Shown here: positions 33,536 to 47,993 of the stretch, piece by piece | Numbering within the stretch: the stretch's first letter is position 1 | Layout: every line of letters starts with the position of its first letter | Source of the DNA: Acheta domesticus | Lineage: Eukaryota > Arthropoda > Insecta > Orthoptera > Gryllidae | Direction of reading: 5' to 3' | NCBI GenBank assembly: GCA_031308135.1 | Contig: JAHLJT010009436.1 | Coordinates: 156,895,527 to 156,959,526 of the forward strand | Length of the DNA: 64,000 bases | Position numbers and translations under genes: made by a program | Notes under the pieces: model-generated | Databases searched by the model: none | What the model saw: only the letters and a program-made list of their open reading frames with translations | What the model was told of the DNA's origin: nothing

Positions 33536-34177
33536 AAAATTTGATTACATTGTATCCCGTACTAGGCCGTCACGGTTGGGACGGGACGATCCGTCCCTTC
33601 CGCCGCTTACAAGTTCGGAGGAAAGATATTTTTAAAGCGACTTGTCATTCCCTGCGCACAGATTGGCGCCTACATCAGGTCGAGACATCTTTTCCTCTGT
33701 TTCAGTTGTGAGGTTATGTGAAGCGTATGAAGCAATTTACTGGAGATTCAGAATTATTCTGATTTGTATAACACGATATTAAGTTTTTTATTGTGTTACC
33801 AATCATTCGGAAGTGTAATTAAGTCGGAAAGTTTGTATAATGACGTCAAAATTTCAAAAGGGTAAATTTTTAATAGTGAAAGATTTGTGAAAATCCCATC
33901 ATCACATCCGTAACGTTTTAAAACGAAAAATATATTTCAGAGTGTAACTATGTGGATAACCATATGAGTATAACCAGAGTACAACAATGAACATTTGAGC
34001 ATGTAGTTAACTGTGTGACAAGTCAGAGAAAAAATTTACTTCCATAAAAGCTTTTGTTATGTCTAAGGGAACACCTGTCTCTTTAAAACTTAAAAATAAA
34101 AGCTTTGCTAGGTGTTCCTCAATAAGTGCTCCAATTAAATAGTAGCAGTTTTCATTTCGAAGAGAAATGACATTACC

Positions 34178-34913
34178 CTACAATTTAGAGGCAAATTTCC
34201 TGACTGGCTTTGAGCTATAAACGAACAAGTGCGTGCGTGTGCGTGTGTGTGAAAGGAAGGGGAGAGGCGTGGAGGAAGCGAGGGAGGGTTCTGAGAGAGG
34301 CCGCTTTCTCGCATCGAGGGGGCGCTTCCGGGGCCGGTCCTGGCCGGAAGTGGGCGTCAATTGGCTTCGCTTCGCCTCCGCGAGGTCGTCCACGCACTCA
34401 CCCGCCCCCCTCCCTGACCCTCCCAAGCCCCCTGCCCCCCTTACCCCGGACGCCTTGAGAGGACGCCGCGTGGCTACTCCCCGTCTTCTCTCTCCATTTC
34501 GCTTCCTTCCACCTCAAAGCATTTTTCCTCCCTCAATGTACTCTTCCATCTGGCTTCGTAACTTGAGTTCTGCCTCATTTATTATCATCACCGGGCACCG
34601 CCGTGGTTTTCTGTCCTGCCCTGCCCTGCTACGACGCTTCTCGCCTCGCCCCGCCCCGCTCCCTCTGCGCCATACCATCATCACAACGCATTACCCTCTC
34701 TCTGCATTCACAGTCAGACGGACGCGGACCTCTTTCAGACCACTGCACCTCCTCCTCCCCACCCACCCCTTCCTCACTCTTTCTCCCAGCCCCTTTCCTT
34801 CTCCGGCCTTCGCCCCGTTTCGTTCGAGTTCGATATCCTTCCACCCCCGCGCTGTCCCTCGATCCGTCCAGCGTCAGCGCGCCCCGTCTCGGAGCCGCCC
34901 TGGGAATGACGCC
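34178..34913. repeat. Low-complexity pyrimidine-rich DNA (copy 2)
   Basis: Counterpart of 4806-5576. The CCCCGCCTCGCCTCT-type minisatellite is contracted (CTCGCCTCGCCCCGCCCCGC only, near 34639-34660). Open frames here are compositional. Confidence 0.75.
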
Positions 34914-34921
34914 CTCATCAG

Positions 34922-35601
34922 TAGACACCGGAAAAATGTGTAGTAGTATACATCACAATATGTACATAAATATGTAATGAAGACATTAAGAGTATGTAAT
35001 AAATATGTAAAATCCAATATAATATGTAATATTAAAATTCGCTAATTAAAAAACCATTTACTTAACAAAAAATTACATTTAGAAAAACTGATCACTTTGC
35101 AACATACAACTTTCTCGTCAGTAGTAAAGCTTCATCTATTGCAATCCAGGACCGTAGTTTAGCAGCCGGAGCAATAGAAATAGAAGCCATCTCACAAACT
35201 GGTGAGATCTACGACCAGCAAACATACACTGTAGCATCTTCATCGAAGTATTACACGTCGGCGATCGCAAATTTTTCTCGGAAATAGAGGTTACAGATCA
35301 CAAAACGCCCTGTCAATGATATTTTGGACACCTAGGTTTCCCCAAGAATGTAGGAAAAATGCTGGTTAAAAAAATACATACTTTTACATAAAAATATAGA
35401 ATTAAATTGAAGAAAATTGATAGAATAAAAAACAATATGTTGAGAAAACTGCAAAATATGTAAAATATGTAATACAGTACTAAATATGTAACGAAAAATT
35501 CGATATTGTGTTAGGAGGGCTATGATTCTCCAAGATTACAATTTTGAGAACGGTAAGTAGAAAGACAAAAAATATGTAATTACATAAAAATCCGGTCTCT
35601 A
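34922..35601. mobile_element. Non-autonomous hAT-type element (copy 2)
   Basis: Counterpart of 5585-6266, with the same TAGACACCGG / complement of TAGAGACCGG ends and the same CTCATCAG duplication (34914-34921 and 35602-35609). The insertion therefore predates the separation of the two copies. Confidence 0.8.
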
Positions 35602-35609
35602 CTCATCAG

Positions 35610-37753
35610 ATCTGCCTCGGACAGGCGCGGCCACCGTCCACAGCGAGGGCGGACAAGCAGCTCGGGGCAACAGAGAAAAACCCAGAGAGGTAGAGGGAAA
35701 TAAAGAACTGTTATGATTGATAAGGTAACGCTCAGAAATATATATTATAAAATGGGAATGATAAAAAACGGAAAAAACTGCGAAACGCCTAAAATGAAAG
35801 CTCCCTAAAAATCGCAAAAACAAAATAATTACTGAATAAACGGAAGTTAAATCTAGGAATGAACTTCGTTCACAAGAGAATTTTTCAAATTGCAAATGTT
35901 TTCAAAGACAGGAATACTGTTTGATTTACTTTGTATAAATAGCATTTATGAATGCTTGACTTTCGATGTATTGCTACTTCTGCGAATTACAAAATATATA
36001 CAACGTTTTTCAATATGCTCTGCCAACTAATTTCGTAGAATTCGTGACATTCGGGATAAAGGATGATGAAAATTAGTTTTGTTAGAAAATAGTAAAATAT
36101 TATTCATGATTTTCATTCGATCCTCCCGATTTGAACTTTTCTTGTTCTTTCGTAGAAAGCACATTATCCATTCGCTTAAAATACCTGAATCCAAATTCAA
36201 TGAAAAATGAAAAGATTAATATTTCGTTTTCGGCATGCTTTGTTGTAAGAAAAGACGGAATAAAAAAAAATTACGTTCTCGAAATAGTTTAAATACATAC
36301 TATTCTTGTCGATCTTCAAAGTTATTGAGACAATCAGTTTAAAATTTGATTTTAGATAAGGAAAGAAAACAATAATATTTAGGAAGTAAAAGAGCAATCC
36401 GACTTTTCCATGAAGATTTCAAAGTGTGCCTTAAGTATGGAAGTTTTTGAGTATTTCTAATAAGTCAAATTACTTTATTCAATAGGGAAGAAGTGAAAAC
36501 TCTAGAAATTAAATCTGAAGAACCTAAAAATTATGCTCGGCCACATGACACTGTTTTTAGTTACTGCGAAAGCTGTATTTTAAGATTTCATTTTTTCATA
36601 CCACTTATTAAAAACTCTTTTGCATTTTAAAATCCTCCCTCAAAAATGTCTATTATATATCTTCTTTGGAGCATCAAAAATATCTAGTATGAATATCGCA
36701 TCCTCAGAATTTTCTGTGAGTAGCTTGGTGAAATTATCACAATTTGTAAGCTTATAAATGTAAACGTGTAGAGGGAGCAAACTCCGATAGTTTTGTGTAG
36801 CGTAAACATATTCGATCCTCTTAACTCTACGTGAGTTTCCCGTACACGTTTCTAACTCTATGTTTGCTTCAGTCACCGTTGCTGTGGCAAATAGACATGG
36901 CTTTAGTTTACATTAAATAGTACTTCAATATTAACGGAGATAAATGAGAAAATCAGCACGTACTACGTATCTCATAAACACAGATATGTGTTTCAGGTTA
37001 TTTGCAGTTGACTGCATTCACACCAAATAACTCTTCTCCACAGCTCTCGTAACGTTACGTAAAAGTAATATGGCAGTTTCACAAAATAGCGAAAATAACG
37101 AATGCGAAATTACGCTGCAAAATATCAGGCAAGTGAACAAGAGAAATAGCACAATCAGAACTACTTTTCAAATGTGTGATGTCGTTATCCGACCTTGATA
37201 AAATAACTAAGTCTATTCAAATATTCCGGGAAATCCTTTCCCACAAAACTAAGTTAATTCTTTCAACATACATAACATTTTATTGAAAGAATATTGTTTC
37301 ATATCTATGCAGTATCTTCATCAAAAAAGTTGTATTGTCGAGTCTTGACAGTGCCTGTGTGCGTGCGTACGAACTGAAGAAATTTTTCAGTCTCTATTGA
37401 TTTCTTTAGCTTTCGCAAAAAAAAAAAAATATAACAGTATTGACCGGCGCATCGAGTACTTGTCACTGGTCGCAATTGAAGTGGGGGGGGGGGGGTCTAC
37501 TCACAAAATACGAAGCGGTCGCGGCGCGGCGCGACGCGGCGCGGCGCGCGGCTTCCCTGAAGGGCGGTGCGTGGGCTCGGCGCGCGCCACCCCACTAATG
37601 GCCTTCATAAATGCTTCACTTCGTTTTCTTTGTGACGAAGCGATGCCAACCCCCTCTGCGGAGAGCGAGAACCCGCCCGCACGTCCGAAACACCACCTCA
37701 CGGTGGCATTACCACGACTCGGTGCCAAGCGAATGTTATCGGGAGCTCGGAGC
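35610..37753. other. AT-rich DNA then GC-rich block (copy 2), no gene recognised
   Basis: Counterpart of 6275-8423, with A and G homopolymers near 37418-37430 and 37482-37494 and a GCGGC-rich stretch near 37520. Nothing else is recognised. Confidence 0.5.
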
Positions 37754-38119
37754 AACAACTGATGGCACTGTAGTGCGTTTGGCGGGAGGTCCTAGGTTCG
37801 AGTCCCGACGTTGTGGCAGCATTTTCGACACTAGCTAGAGAGCTACGTCGAGTTTGACTGGAGGAGAATTCTAGTGGCCAGCTGCTCTGATCGATAGTTT
37901 TCCGAGGTATGTCTGATGAATACCGGGCGAATGCCGGAGCAGTACCAAAACAAACGGGCCACGGACAGGGCGCGATTTTTTTCCTTTACTTGTCCTATCC
38001 TACCCTCTACTTACACACACTTATACTTACATTCACTACACTACCATACACGCCGGGAGCCCGGTCGGAAGCTTAAAGCTTGTCTCGGCTGGGGCGGTGA
38101 CCTGCTGATCAGCGATACC
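37754..38119 (+). repeat. tRNA-derived SINE, 3' truncated (copy 2)
   Basis: Counterpart of 8424-8791, with the GGTTCGAGTCC B box near 37795. Confidence 0.85.
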
Positions 38120-38829
38120 AAAGATATTGGATAGAATTAACTAGATACACATGTAGCACTAGTGTAGCGTTACAAATTGAAGGCTGCGCCCAGCGTCATA
38201 TTGTAGGTAACTAATTCCCTGGCAGGTGCTGACAGGCGTGTTGTGGGTCCGTACGGGATGAGAGGTGTGGATTTCTCATGTAAATTATTATTTTGCAGTT
38301 TTTTTGTCGTGCTAAACAAAGACTGTGCTATCTATACGTCAATAAAAATATGTAATGGTATAATGAGAGCTTCATGTTGCTGTGACCAATAGTCCAAAAT
38401 GAAGCAGCATTAAGGTTATGAGAAGCAAACTTTCAAAAACCCAAATGATACAACCAAGACATGTTTCATTTAGTAACAGGAGTATTTTTCATCTAACTGA
38501 AACGAATTCTTTCATTTGGTCCTAGTATGCCTGCACATTGCGTATATAAAAATATATTTATATTTTATTACTCAAAGTATTTCATTCATTTAAAAATTTG
38601 TTCGCATTACTAAAAGTTGGAAGTTAGATGCTTAAGATATGGACATTCTTAAACATTTAGCAATTTTAATAATTATTTTGTGTGCCGATCTTTGCTTAAA
38701 TCATTTTCACTTTAAAGAATAATTTGAATTTTTCCTTCAAAAAAAGAAACTGCATTAGCTAAGGAGGGCAACAAAATGATGCAAGAATGATAAAAATATC
38801 TTAGTTGAAATTGCTTTTCAAGAGACAAG

Positions 38830-39357
38830 GAGACGTGGCTCAGGGCATCAACTGATGTCACTGCAGTGCCTCTGATCGGAAGGTCCTAGGTTTGAGTCCC
38901 GACGGTGACAGGCTTTTTTTCCACCAGATAGAAAGCTAGGTCGAGTTCTGTCGCTGTCTGGAGAAGAAGTCTTGTGGTTGGCTGTTCGGATCGGTAGTTT
39001 TCCGTGTTTTCTCCGATCAATACTGGGGAAATGCCTGGGCATTTCCCTAACAAACGGGCCACGGACCGAGCGCAAACCTTGCCCCCCTTCCTTGTCCTTT
39101 CCTCTCCCCTTCCTCACACACGGATTTACATGCATTATTCTACAATTGGCGAGTCGGGAGCTTAGAGCTTGTCCCGGCTGGGGCCATGCCCCGCTGGTGA
39201 GAGACACGTGGTTGAGGAAAACCCTGCTAGTCGACAGTAGGTCGGCGACGGATCTCACCATCCAGCAGGGGGAGATCACCGGCACATCTCGAGCCAACAA
39301 CACGCACTACACTTACAGGGATAATGGTCTTACAGGGCTAATTACTAATCAAATAAA
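38830..39357 (+). repeat. tRNA-derived SINE, full length (copy 2)
   Basis: Counterpart of 9500-10026, with A-box-like TGGCTCAGGGC and B-box-like GGTTTGAGTCC preserved. Confidence 0.88.
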
Positions 39358-39875
39358 GAAAATTAACTGGAAATATTGCTAATTGTTTTAAAAGTGTACT
39401 TATTGGTATGATTTTTATGTGTGTTTTGCACAGAACTGATAGTTGCTTCGTAAAAGCATTTTGTGCTTGGTAACTCTATGAAACTTAAGTGAGACAGATA
39501 ACCAAGGAATTTACTATAGTAACTTTATTATTTTTAAGCTGTTTTTATGTTCCCTTTATCTAGAGAAATTATAATTACACCAATAAAAATAATATTTATT
39601 CGATAGGAGTTGAAAGGGTACCAATTGCAAGTCAAACATACTAGATATTTCCAATTGTTTTTTCTTAAAATACGTTTACATTTTTCGTAATTTATTAATC
39701 ATAGTTGACAGAAACATTTACAATGTGATTATTGACGTTTTGAGTCCGTAAAATCCCGTGAAAATAGCGTTATGATACACAGTGTTATAAGACAGCGCCC
39801 GCATTTGCCTACAATATGGTGGAGAGCGCAATGTTCAATTTACTATGCTAGTGCTGACATCTCACTATAGAAGTA

Positions 39876-40035
39876 GTGGGCCTTGGGAGATACCTGGTTG
39901 TGGAAAACCCCGCTAGCAGATGGCAGATCGGCGCCGGATCATCGCCACTCCAGCAAAAAAATATGCACTACAATGACGGCACTAATGACCATAGTAGTTG
40001 ACGCGCAATCCCGTGTTATCAACCGACCGACCAAC
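39876..40035 (+). repeat. SINE 3' fragment (copy 2)
   Basis: Counterpart of 10545-10705. Confidence 0.72.
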
Positions 40036-42588
40036 CAAATAGATTTATTAGAAGAGGTTATGTATCGTTACAGTTCTGAAATCCTATATTTACATTAGGG
40101 TTTATTGTCTTTAATAGTATATGTAATATTTTGCTTGAATGAAATATTTACAAAACAAATGATGGCATCTAAAACCTTGATCGGCTTTATCATATCAAAT
40201 AGCATAACTTTTTTTTTAGTAAGAGAGATGAAGGTCGAATACTGTCGGAAAATAATTCTAGACTACTTCGATCCACAACTCGCGTGATTTCCTCCTTTCA
40301 ATTTCAGTTGACGCCGGAGCAGTTACATGACTTTTGGGCTATGGTTCGAGCATGACTTTTTCCTGCCCCGAACTGTCTTTACTCTTCTAGTGTTACTATT
40401 ATTTTATAAATCAATTTGAAAATCTTTTAAAAATCTAAAATAACTGAGTGACCGAATAAGAGAAATTTGAAGTGCAGTGGGTTTTAAATAAAAAGTGAAT
40501 GCTTAGCTTGGTTTCCTTAGGAGGAAATACAAGGCTAGAATAGTTAATGTTCAACTGAAAATGGCATTAACTTGTATGGGTCATTTTCTGTTTGAAATGT
40601 GTTTGTTTAAACTTTGTTTGAAGAACAACCGTACTTTTTAGAAGACACAAGCAGTCATTAAATGTATCTACATAGTACACGGAAGAATTATATCTAGGGT
40701 AATTACGAATTTTTATGGTATAAATTGTATTATGTAATATGTCGAATCTAATTTATAAAACAGTCGCGATGTCTACTGCAGTGCACAGAAACTTTTCAGG
40801 GACAACGGGCGGCGCACCGCGCCGATATACAATGTTGACATAACAATTTTTGAACGCATCTTCTCGGGGTTAATGCCAATGTTGAGCTGATTACCAGATC
40901 AATTCCAAACGGAAAAATGTGCAAAACTGAAGATGTAAAACGGAGGCGTAAACCCCCCAGACAAGTCGTGTGATATCTACTTTGTTTTGACGGACTGCGG
41001 CTACAACGCCAGCGTTGCTGTTAGCAATCAAAAATTTCAATTCAATGGATCTGAAATTAATTGATTTTACGGTCCCAAGAAGCTGATCTTCCAAAACATT
41101 ATATTATCAAAATTCTTCACCAAAGCCAACCAGAGGTTAGGTATCTCTCACTTGAGTTTGCCATCATGCTAACTTCGCCAATTTGACAATAAAAACATCC
41201 TCATAGAGCCAAGAATGCAAAATGTTTTAAAGAGCACCCGGATAAATATCAGTCAGTGGTTTCGAATTATTTCATGTTACATTTAGGTATGTAATTTAGA
41301 TTCACTCTGTATAAGCCCCGCATTCTAGACGATTTAAATCATTGGTTGGAATGCACTTTCAGACAGTATCGATGCGGGGGCGTACCTTCGTACCGTTCTG
41401 CGGCGTATTTCACGGCCCTCTGTTTTCCATCTCGCAGCCCTGTCATCCCAGTATGCGACGACGTGGCGACATTCGGGCGCATAACTCGTTGAACCGTTCG
41501 CCGACAAAGCCAGCCTCACATACAAAAGCCACAGTCGTTTGGTACGAAACCCATTGTTCTTGCCTTTGTCCAATGCGCAATTGTTTTCAAACTGCATACA
41601 TCGCATTATTCGGGAGATATTCTTTCACAAAACTACCATTATGCGAGTTTGCGCAGTATGAGGCAAAGCGTACAATTTCCCCTTTCGGGTTACTCTGTAA
41701 TCAGAGTGTCTGAAAGTACGTTTTCCTTGTCACGTTATCGTCATTGTGGTATTCTCCATGTGCGGGTATAATGATACATTCTGCATTGTTTTCTTGTGCG
41801 AATTAAAATTGTCTGCATCATTATCATAAGATTTCAATTAACGCAACACGATTTGTTCTATTTCAACCGTCAGATTACATTAAAAAAAAACAGCACCAAT
41901 CGCGTTCACAAAAAAACCTTAAAAACTCTTTATGAATATTCCGATATATTTGCTTTGCAAAAACAATTTCTTGTGTTTCGACAATTTTGTTTTTTAAATA
42001 CATTTTCCTCGTATAATTTACTTCGCTTTAATCAAATTTTATTTATTTTCTCTGTTCAATAAAAAATAAACAAACAATTGGAGCCATTTGTGAGCTATTC
42101 ATGATAATCTTCTAGAGGTTTCATATAAACTAAAATAAAATTGTAAGTTTCAAATTCGTGGAGACACATCAACCACATTGATTAGGGCAGGCATGTCAAG
42201 GTCGCGGGTACTACGTCTAGAGAAATTGGCGTGAGATTTAAAAGGAAGGTGGTGTGCAAATGCTACTGAATGGCAAGTACGTCACTGGATACCTCGCTCG
42301 TGACAGTCTTTGGGAGAAGTTACTTGACAATTATTGTCACAAATTTATCTATACGAGTATTAATACTCATTTTATCTTTAAGGCAAAGCAATGATCCATT
42401 AAAATGAAATAATACATCAATCCAATTTCAAATTCTCAATTGAGAGTAAAATTTAAAAAATTAAATTGAAAGTTCCTTGAGATTGTAATCCTGTTCAACA
42501 AGCATGCTTGCCTGTTATAAGCGCTATTCGTCCATAACGAGAATGGTTAACTTACAGTGATTTGTTAATTTATTTTGCATTATTGCTG
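40036..42588. other. AT-rich DNA with unresolved open frame (copy 2)
   Basis: Counterpart of 10706-13268. The minus-strand 90-residue frame is at 41334-41606. Otherwise nothing is recognised. Confidence 0.4.
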
Positions 42589-42690
42589 AATAAATAAATA
42601 AATAAATAAATAACTGAATGACTTAACAACACGGCACAAAACGAAAAAAACATTCAAACATATCCCTCTCACTCAGCAAATATGCTTATA

Positions 42691-43571
42691 CAGAGTGTTT
42701 TTTTTATCGTTCGCCGAAGATTCCGGCCGCGTCGCCCGGGCAGTCGAGGGCTCATTCGCCCGGCAAACCGCTGACTCAACTCCCGTGCTACCCAAGAATT
42801 ATCGCTGCGCCGCTTAACGTATCTTAAAGAAGATGATGAAAGTGATGTCCTTCGGCTCGAATGCATTCTTGGCACCTCCGAAACACATTCTGATTTACCC
42901 TTAGAAGTAAGTCTCGAGGAATTGCTGCGATTTTCTCTTCGAAAGAGCGCCGGAGCTCTTCCTCCGAATGCGGGTTTTCTGATCTTTTAAGTACCCCCAC
43001 AGGAAAAAATCACAAGGAAATAGATCAGGTGATCTAGGAGGCCATAACCCACGACTAATTATACGATCGTCACAATAAACATTATTTAAAAAGTTCATGG
43101 ATCGAACAGCAGTGTGAGCAGTTGCCGAATCCTGTTGAAAGTAACCATAGTACCTTTCTTCTGGTGTCAATTGTTCGAAGAATAATGCCAATATTTGATG
43201 TATGTAAACGTCAGCAGTAACGGTGGTGTTGAAAAAAATAGGTTCGATAATTCCTGTGAAACTCAACGCACACCACACTCCGATCTTTATGTCGTCAAGT
43301 GGTTGTTCGTCAAGCTCTATTGAAGAGAAAATTGCAGCAATTCCTCGAGACTTACTTCAAAGGGCAAATCAGAATGTGTTTCGAAGGTGCCAAGAATGCA
43401 TTCGAGCCGAAGGACACCACTTTCAGCATCATCTTTAAGATACGTTAAGCGGCGCAGCGATAGTTGTCGGATAGCACGGGAGTTGAATCAGGGGTTTGCC
43501 GGGCGAATGAGCCCTCGACTGCCCGGGCGACGCGGCCGGAATCTTCGGCGAACGATAAAAAAAACACCCGG
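42691..43571. mobile_element. Foldback mariner element (copy 2)
   Basis: Counterpart of 13385-14264, flanked by TA at 42689-42690 and 43572-43573. It has the same two outward-facing 3' ends as inverted repeats of about 255 bp, so the foldback structure predates the two copies. Confidence 0.88.
42895..43300 (-). pseudogene. Mariner transposase, C-terminal fragment (copy 2)
   Basis: Here the fragment is continuous for about 125 residues. It runs from a WCALS motif through FFNTTVTADVYI, QQDSATAHTA (second catalytic Asp), 34 intervening residues, and RSPDLFPCDFFLWGYLK (third catalytic Asp), to the left inverted arm. The N-terminal DNA-binding region and first catalytic Asp are absent, so it is a non-functional remnant like the copy 1 fragment. 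Confidence 0.9.
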
Positions 43572-43573
43572 TA

Positions 43574-45454
43574 TAAGGGAAAAGTTTGTAAGGAAATAAA
43601 CATCAAATAGTATTAAGTAGTATCTAGTAAGTATCTAATCACACTACAATTCTCGTTTACTTGACAGAAAAAATCTGTCAAACATTTGATCGTATGAAGC
43701 CACTATTCACCGCTTCGCGCCGCTCCGGCTTGCGTATGTGTACCCCTTTCTGTGTTTGGAGGGGAAATGAGTGCGGAGTGAGGGGAAATTGCCCGTGCCC
43801 TGAGCTCCCCAGTCAAGTAGCTCGTGCGGGCGCGGTTTGGCATGGTTGGATTTGGGAATGCCCATTCTGGGGAAAATCCTGTGTATTGGGCTGGTGTGGT
43901 TCCCAGACTAGCAAACAGGCAGACTTCTCGAAAAAAAATTATCAAGGAAATATTAGAATCAAAAGCAGCCAATAGCCATCGGCAATTTCACCACCTTCTC
44001 TGTGTCGAAAACACTACCTTACAGTAATGCGGTTCCGTAAATGCCGCTGCTAGAACACCCCAATCGACGAAGTTTCAATAGCATTCTCCAAACTACATAC
44101 GATTATTGTAAATATTAGAGAGAACGATATTACAATACTTCGACACAAACTCATAAATTACTCTTGAAAGTAGGCATGATATCACAATAGGACAGTATGA
44201 GTGTAATCTAAAGGTCACTCATAAACCCGACTTAAAATAAATAATTCCTTCAGAAGGGTAGTAAGAAAACGGAGCCCATGATGGTATACAATGCTTACAG
44301 TCGCTACCATGAATGGTCGGACAGATTACAATCCTTACGGCCTTAACTACAAAAAAGCACTGCACTTTTTAACATCTTTCCACATAACACAAATCTTTCC
44401 ACTAATTTTATCTTAATAATAACATCAGTAACTCTTGTCAACATCAGTATTTTTTCCAGAACTACAAATGTTCACAACTACTCTTATATCTAACTTTGCA
44501 CTCCTATTATTCCCAACAACGATTGTAATCGGCGTCGTTGTTTTTCTGTTTTTTTTGCAGGAAGCAATAAATCGTGCAGAGACATAGCAGCCCCACGCAT
44601 TTCCTTGTTCTAGAAACACAGATCAGTGTTAGTGCATTTATCTCCGCTAATCCGCGCAATATCGTAAATATGTCACAAGAGTTCTCAAGTGCTTTTAAAT
44701 GTCACATTCGGTGACAGTAGGAAACTATAAATCCTTCCCTTTACAAAAAGCATTAACAACCAACTGACATAACGAGTTTCATGTCTGTACGAGAATGTGT
44801 AAAGCTAAGAGAAGATAGAAAAATAATAATTCTTTCGTCCTAACTGAAATATATGAAAAAGAGGCAGAGTCTAAATTAGTCAGTTTATTATACAACAGAA
44901 ATACAGATTGGGTTTTCTTGCCCATACAAAATTCCGTGGTCCAAGAGAAGAGTCCATGTCGTAGCAGTGTCACCAAATCTCCGGGAGATATACCAAATCC
45001 GGCGCCAGTCCGTTGCAGCACTTCGTCGCAGTAACAAGTCACTCTCACGCAGTCTAGTTGCTCGGCTCACTCCTCATCGCACTCTGCTCGACCCAGAGCC
45101 GGGCCGCCCGTTATAAGGCTGCCGGCGCAGACTCGCGCTCCTGGCTCGCTGGTCCGCTGGCGCGGCTGTCACTTTGTTGCTTCGGAAAAGAGTGCGCGCC
45201 TGCCCGCGCGCGCGCCATTTTCGAAGGTGGCTGTGTACACAGCACTAACATTGTCTTTTCTTTATGAAAAAATAAAGACAAAACTTATTCCAGACGAAAA
45301 ACATTTTTTACACTGGTACTACCTAATCCTCGGAAATTCATTCAATGCTCTTGAAAATAATGTGTTACAGTAATTAAGCAAGGTTTAGTTTACGCGAGGC
45401 GCAGCGCAGGAAGGGGAGTGGCGTGGGGAGGGTAGAGGGACGAGAAGAGGGGCA
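43574..45454. other. AT-rich DNA and LTR-like or promoter-like block (copy 2)
   Basis: Counterpart of 14266-16160. The block with TATA-like and AATAAA-like signals on the minus strand is at about 44770-45252. Nothing else is recognised. Confidence 0.4.
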
Positions 45455-45988
45455 TTGATTGATTGATTGTTCGTGATTCCGGGAGCGTCAACTGAGGTAA
45501 TTAATCCCGTAAGTGTAGTCCATGTTTTCATCGAGAAGTAGCTGTGATCTTCCCCCGCTGGATGTCCACATTCCGGCGCCGACCTCCCGTCGGCTAGCGG
45601 GGTTTTCCACAACCAGGTATCTCCTACCAGCGGGGCACCGCCACAGCTGGAACAAGCTTTAAGTTCCCGACCGTCTCTGAATGTGTGGTAGTGTAGTGCA
45701 CATTAGTGTGTGTGTAAGGGGTGAGGATAGCACAAGGGAGAGGAAGGAAAGATCGCGCGCGGTCCGTGGCCCTTATGTTAGAGTTCTGCTCCGGCATTCG
45801 CCTGGTGTTGATCGGAGAAACCACAGAGAACTATACCGATCAGAACAGCCGGCTGCTAGAATTCTCCTCCTGCCAGCGGCTGAATTCGACCTAGCTGGGA
45901 AAGTAGTGTCGAAAATCTTACCGTCGTCGGGACTGGAACCTAGGGCCTCCCGATCAGAGGGACTGCAGTGACATCAGTTGATGCACTG
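45455..45988 (-). repeat. tRNA-derived SINE, reverse (copy 2)
   Basis: Counterpart of 16161-16690, with the TGATTGATTGATTG tail complement at the left. Confidence 0.85.
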
Positions 45989-47993
45989 AAGGAGAGTGGC
46001 AGGATGTGGGAGACACTACCGGTGAAGGGCAAACAGTAGAAAATCTCCAATTGCAATTCCGAATACATATCTGCTATTTCCAGCTACCAAGAATATGTAA
46101 TATAATCGGAGAACATCATAGGTGAATATAATGGCAAAAGTAGCGCGTTTAGCAAAACTGAAAACCATTCACTCGTAACTCTCTAGCTATTAATCTTTCT
46201 CTTTTTACCGAATTCACTAACATTATCAACACATAACATTATATGTTGATAAAATTGGTTTTTACAATATGTGTAATCATCACTCTTGATACATAACTGC
46301 ATGTATACTCAGGATGTTGATGATTCCCAACTCATTGTAATGAGAAAGATATAAAAACTTGAAATCGCAATCCAGCATTGATACTATTCCAAAGATCTCT
46401 GTTGGGTGTCGTTCCTTTGAACTTTCTTGACTCCACTGACCGCACTTCATTGTATTCGCCAGCGTATGCTTACCAAAGTACTCTGCTTTGCTCAGTGACA
46501 ATGGTTTCTGGCGCTTGCACCCTTGACTCTGAGGAGAAAAAAGGAGCTCTCTTTCGCCCTCACAAGGAGCCTTTTCACTTTCCCGTATACGTACGTATAT
46601 ACGGAACGTAGTAAAGGGAAAGTTACGTAATGCTGCACGAAAGAAATGGCGGATTTTCGGTAGAAAAAAATTCATTGCCGCGCCTTGATAACTAAAATGT
46701 GGATAAATCCAGTTGTTAAATTAAGAAAACAACTCCTTTAACACCTGGTGAAGCCAAAATCCCTCTGTTGTGGATCCTTGATACCGGAAAACCAATTGAA
46801 AGGAAAACGTCCGTCCGTCCGTCCGTCTGTTCGTCCGTCCGTCCGTCCGTCCGTCCGTCCGTCCGTCCGTCCGTCCGTCTTTCTGTCAGTCTGTGAATAC
46901 TACTAGCACCTATACCATACGTAAGAATTTTTCAAATTGAAGGAACTCCTGTCAATCTGCCTCGAGTTGAAGCTTTGAGATTTTGAAAAATATTCTGTAA
47001 AATTTGGGGGTACTTTATATGAAGCCCTCGGACATTTTCAAAATTTTCTCAAAAATGGCTGCAAATTTTTTCTCAGATTTCTTGTAAGAATAGAGTAAAA
47101 TACACTTATAAAGGTGTATAGGTGCATAGGGCAGATTTTCACAGTTAACTCTAAATTTTCGAAAATTGCTGAAGTTTGAATTTTTTTCAACGTCTTCCAA
47201 CAACTACAAAATTAAAGATAGAGATGAGGTCATGCACATTTGTTTTTGAAAATTTTAGTAGTTTTCGCGCAGCATATTAAAAAACACATTAAAACATTAA
47301 AAAAATACCCAAACCAGAAATTCTCAAAAACGGCTCCAAATTTTTTCCATAACTTTTCAATTAGGATAGTGCCTAATGAACTCTATGAAATGACATAAAC
47401 GCCATACTGCTCTATTCTTTTGCTCTTTTTAAAAATTAGAAAAATGAAATTTTTTGACTTGCCTCTCACGTCGTTAATATTTACATTAGCGAAAATTTGT
47501 TCACATTATAATATATATAAGTACATGTGATTTAAATGTCAAGGAAAGTTTGTCAAAAACTCAACAGTTGTTTATGGTAGCTCAAAATTACGCATTTTCA
47601 GAAACGCTCAAACTCTATTTTCTCAAAAATGTCTCCAAATTTTTTCTTAAAACTTTTCGAACTGATAGTGCTAATTGCACTCTTTAATATGACGTAAAGT
47701 TCAATTCGGAGTATTTTTTCTTTTTTTCAAAAATTACACAAATGTAATTTTTTTGAAAGATCTTTCACACCCTTAATATACATATTTCCAGCAATTGGTA
47801 GATAATATTGTATTTGTGAGTTGATGTATTTTAAATGAGTTCTAATGATGTTTTTCGAAAATTCAAAAATTATCTGTGAAAAAGAGCTTCAAATTTCGAA
47901 TTTACATTAGCGCTTAAACGTCATTTTCTTAAATACGTTTCCAAGTTTTTCAAAGACAATTGCCATTTAGGACGAGATTTTACTGTTCTTTAT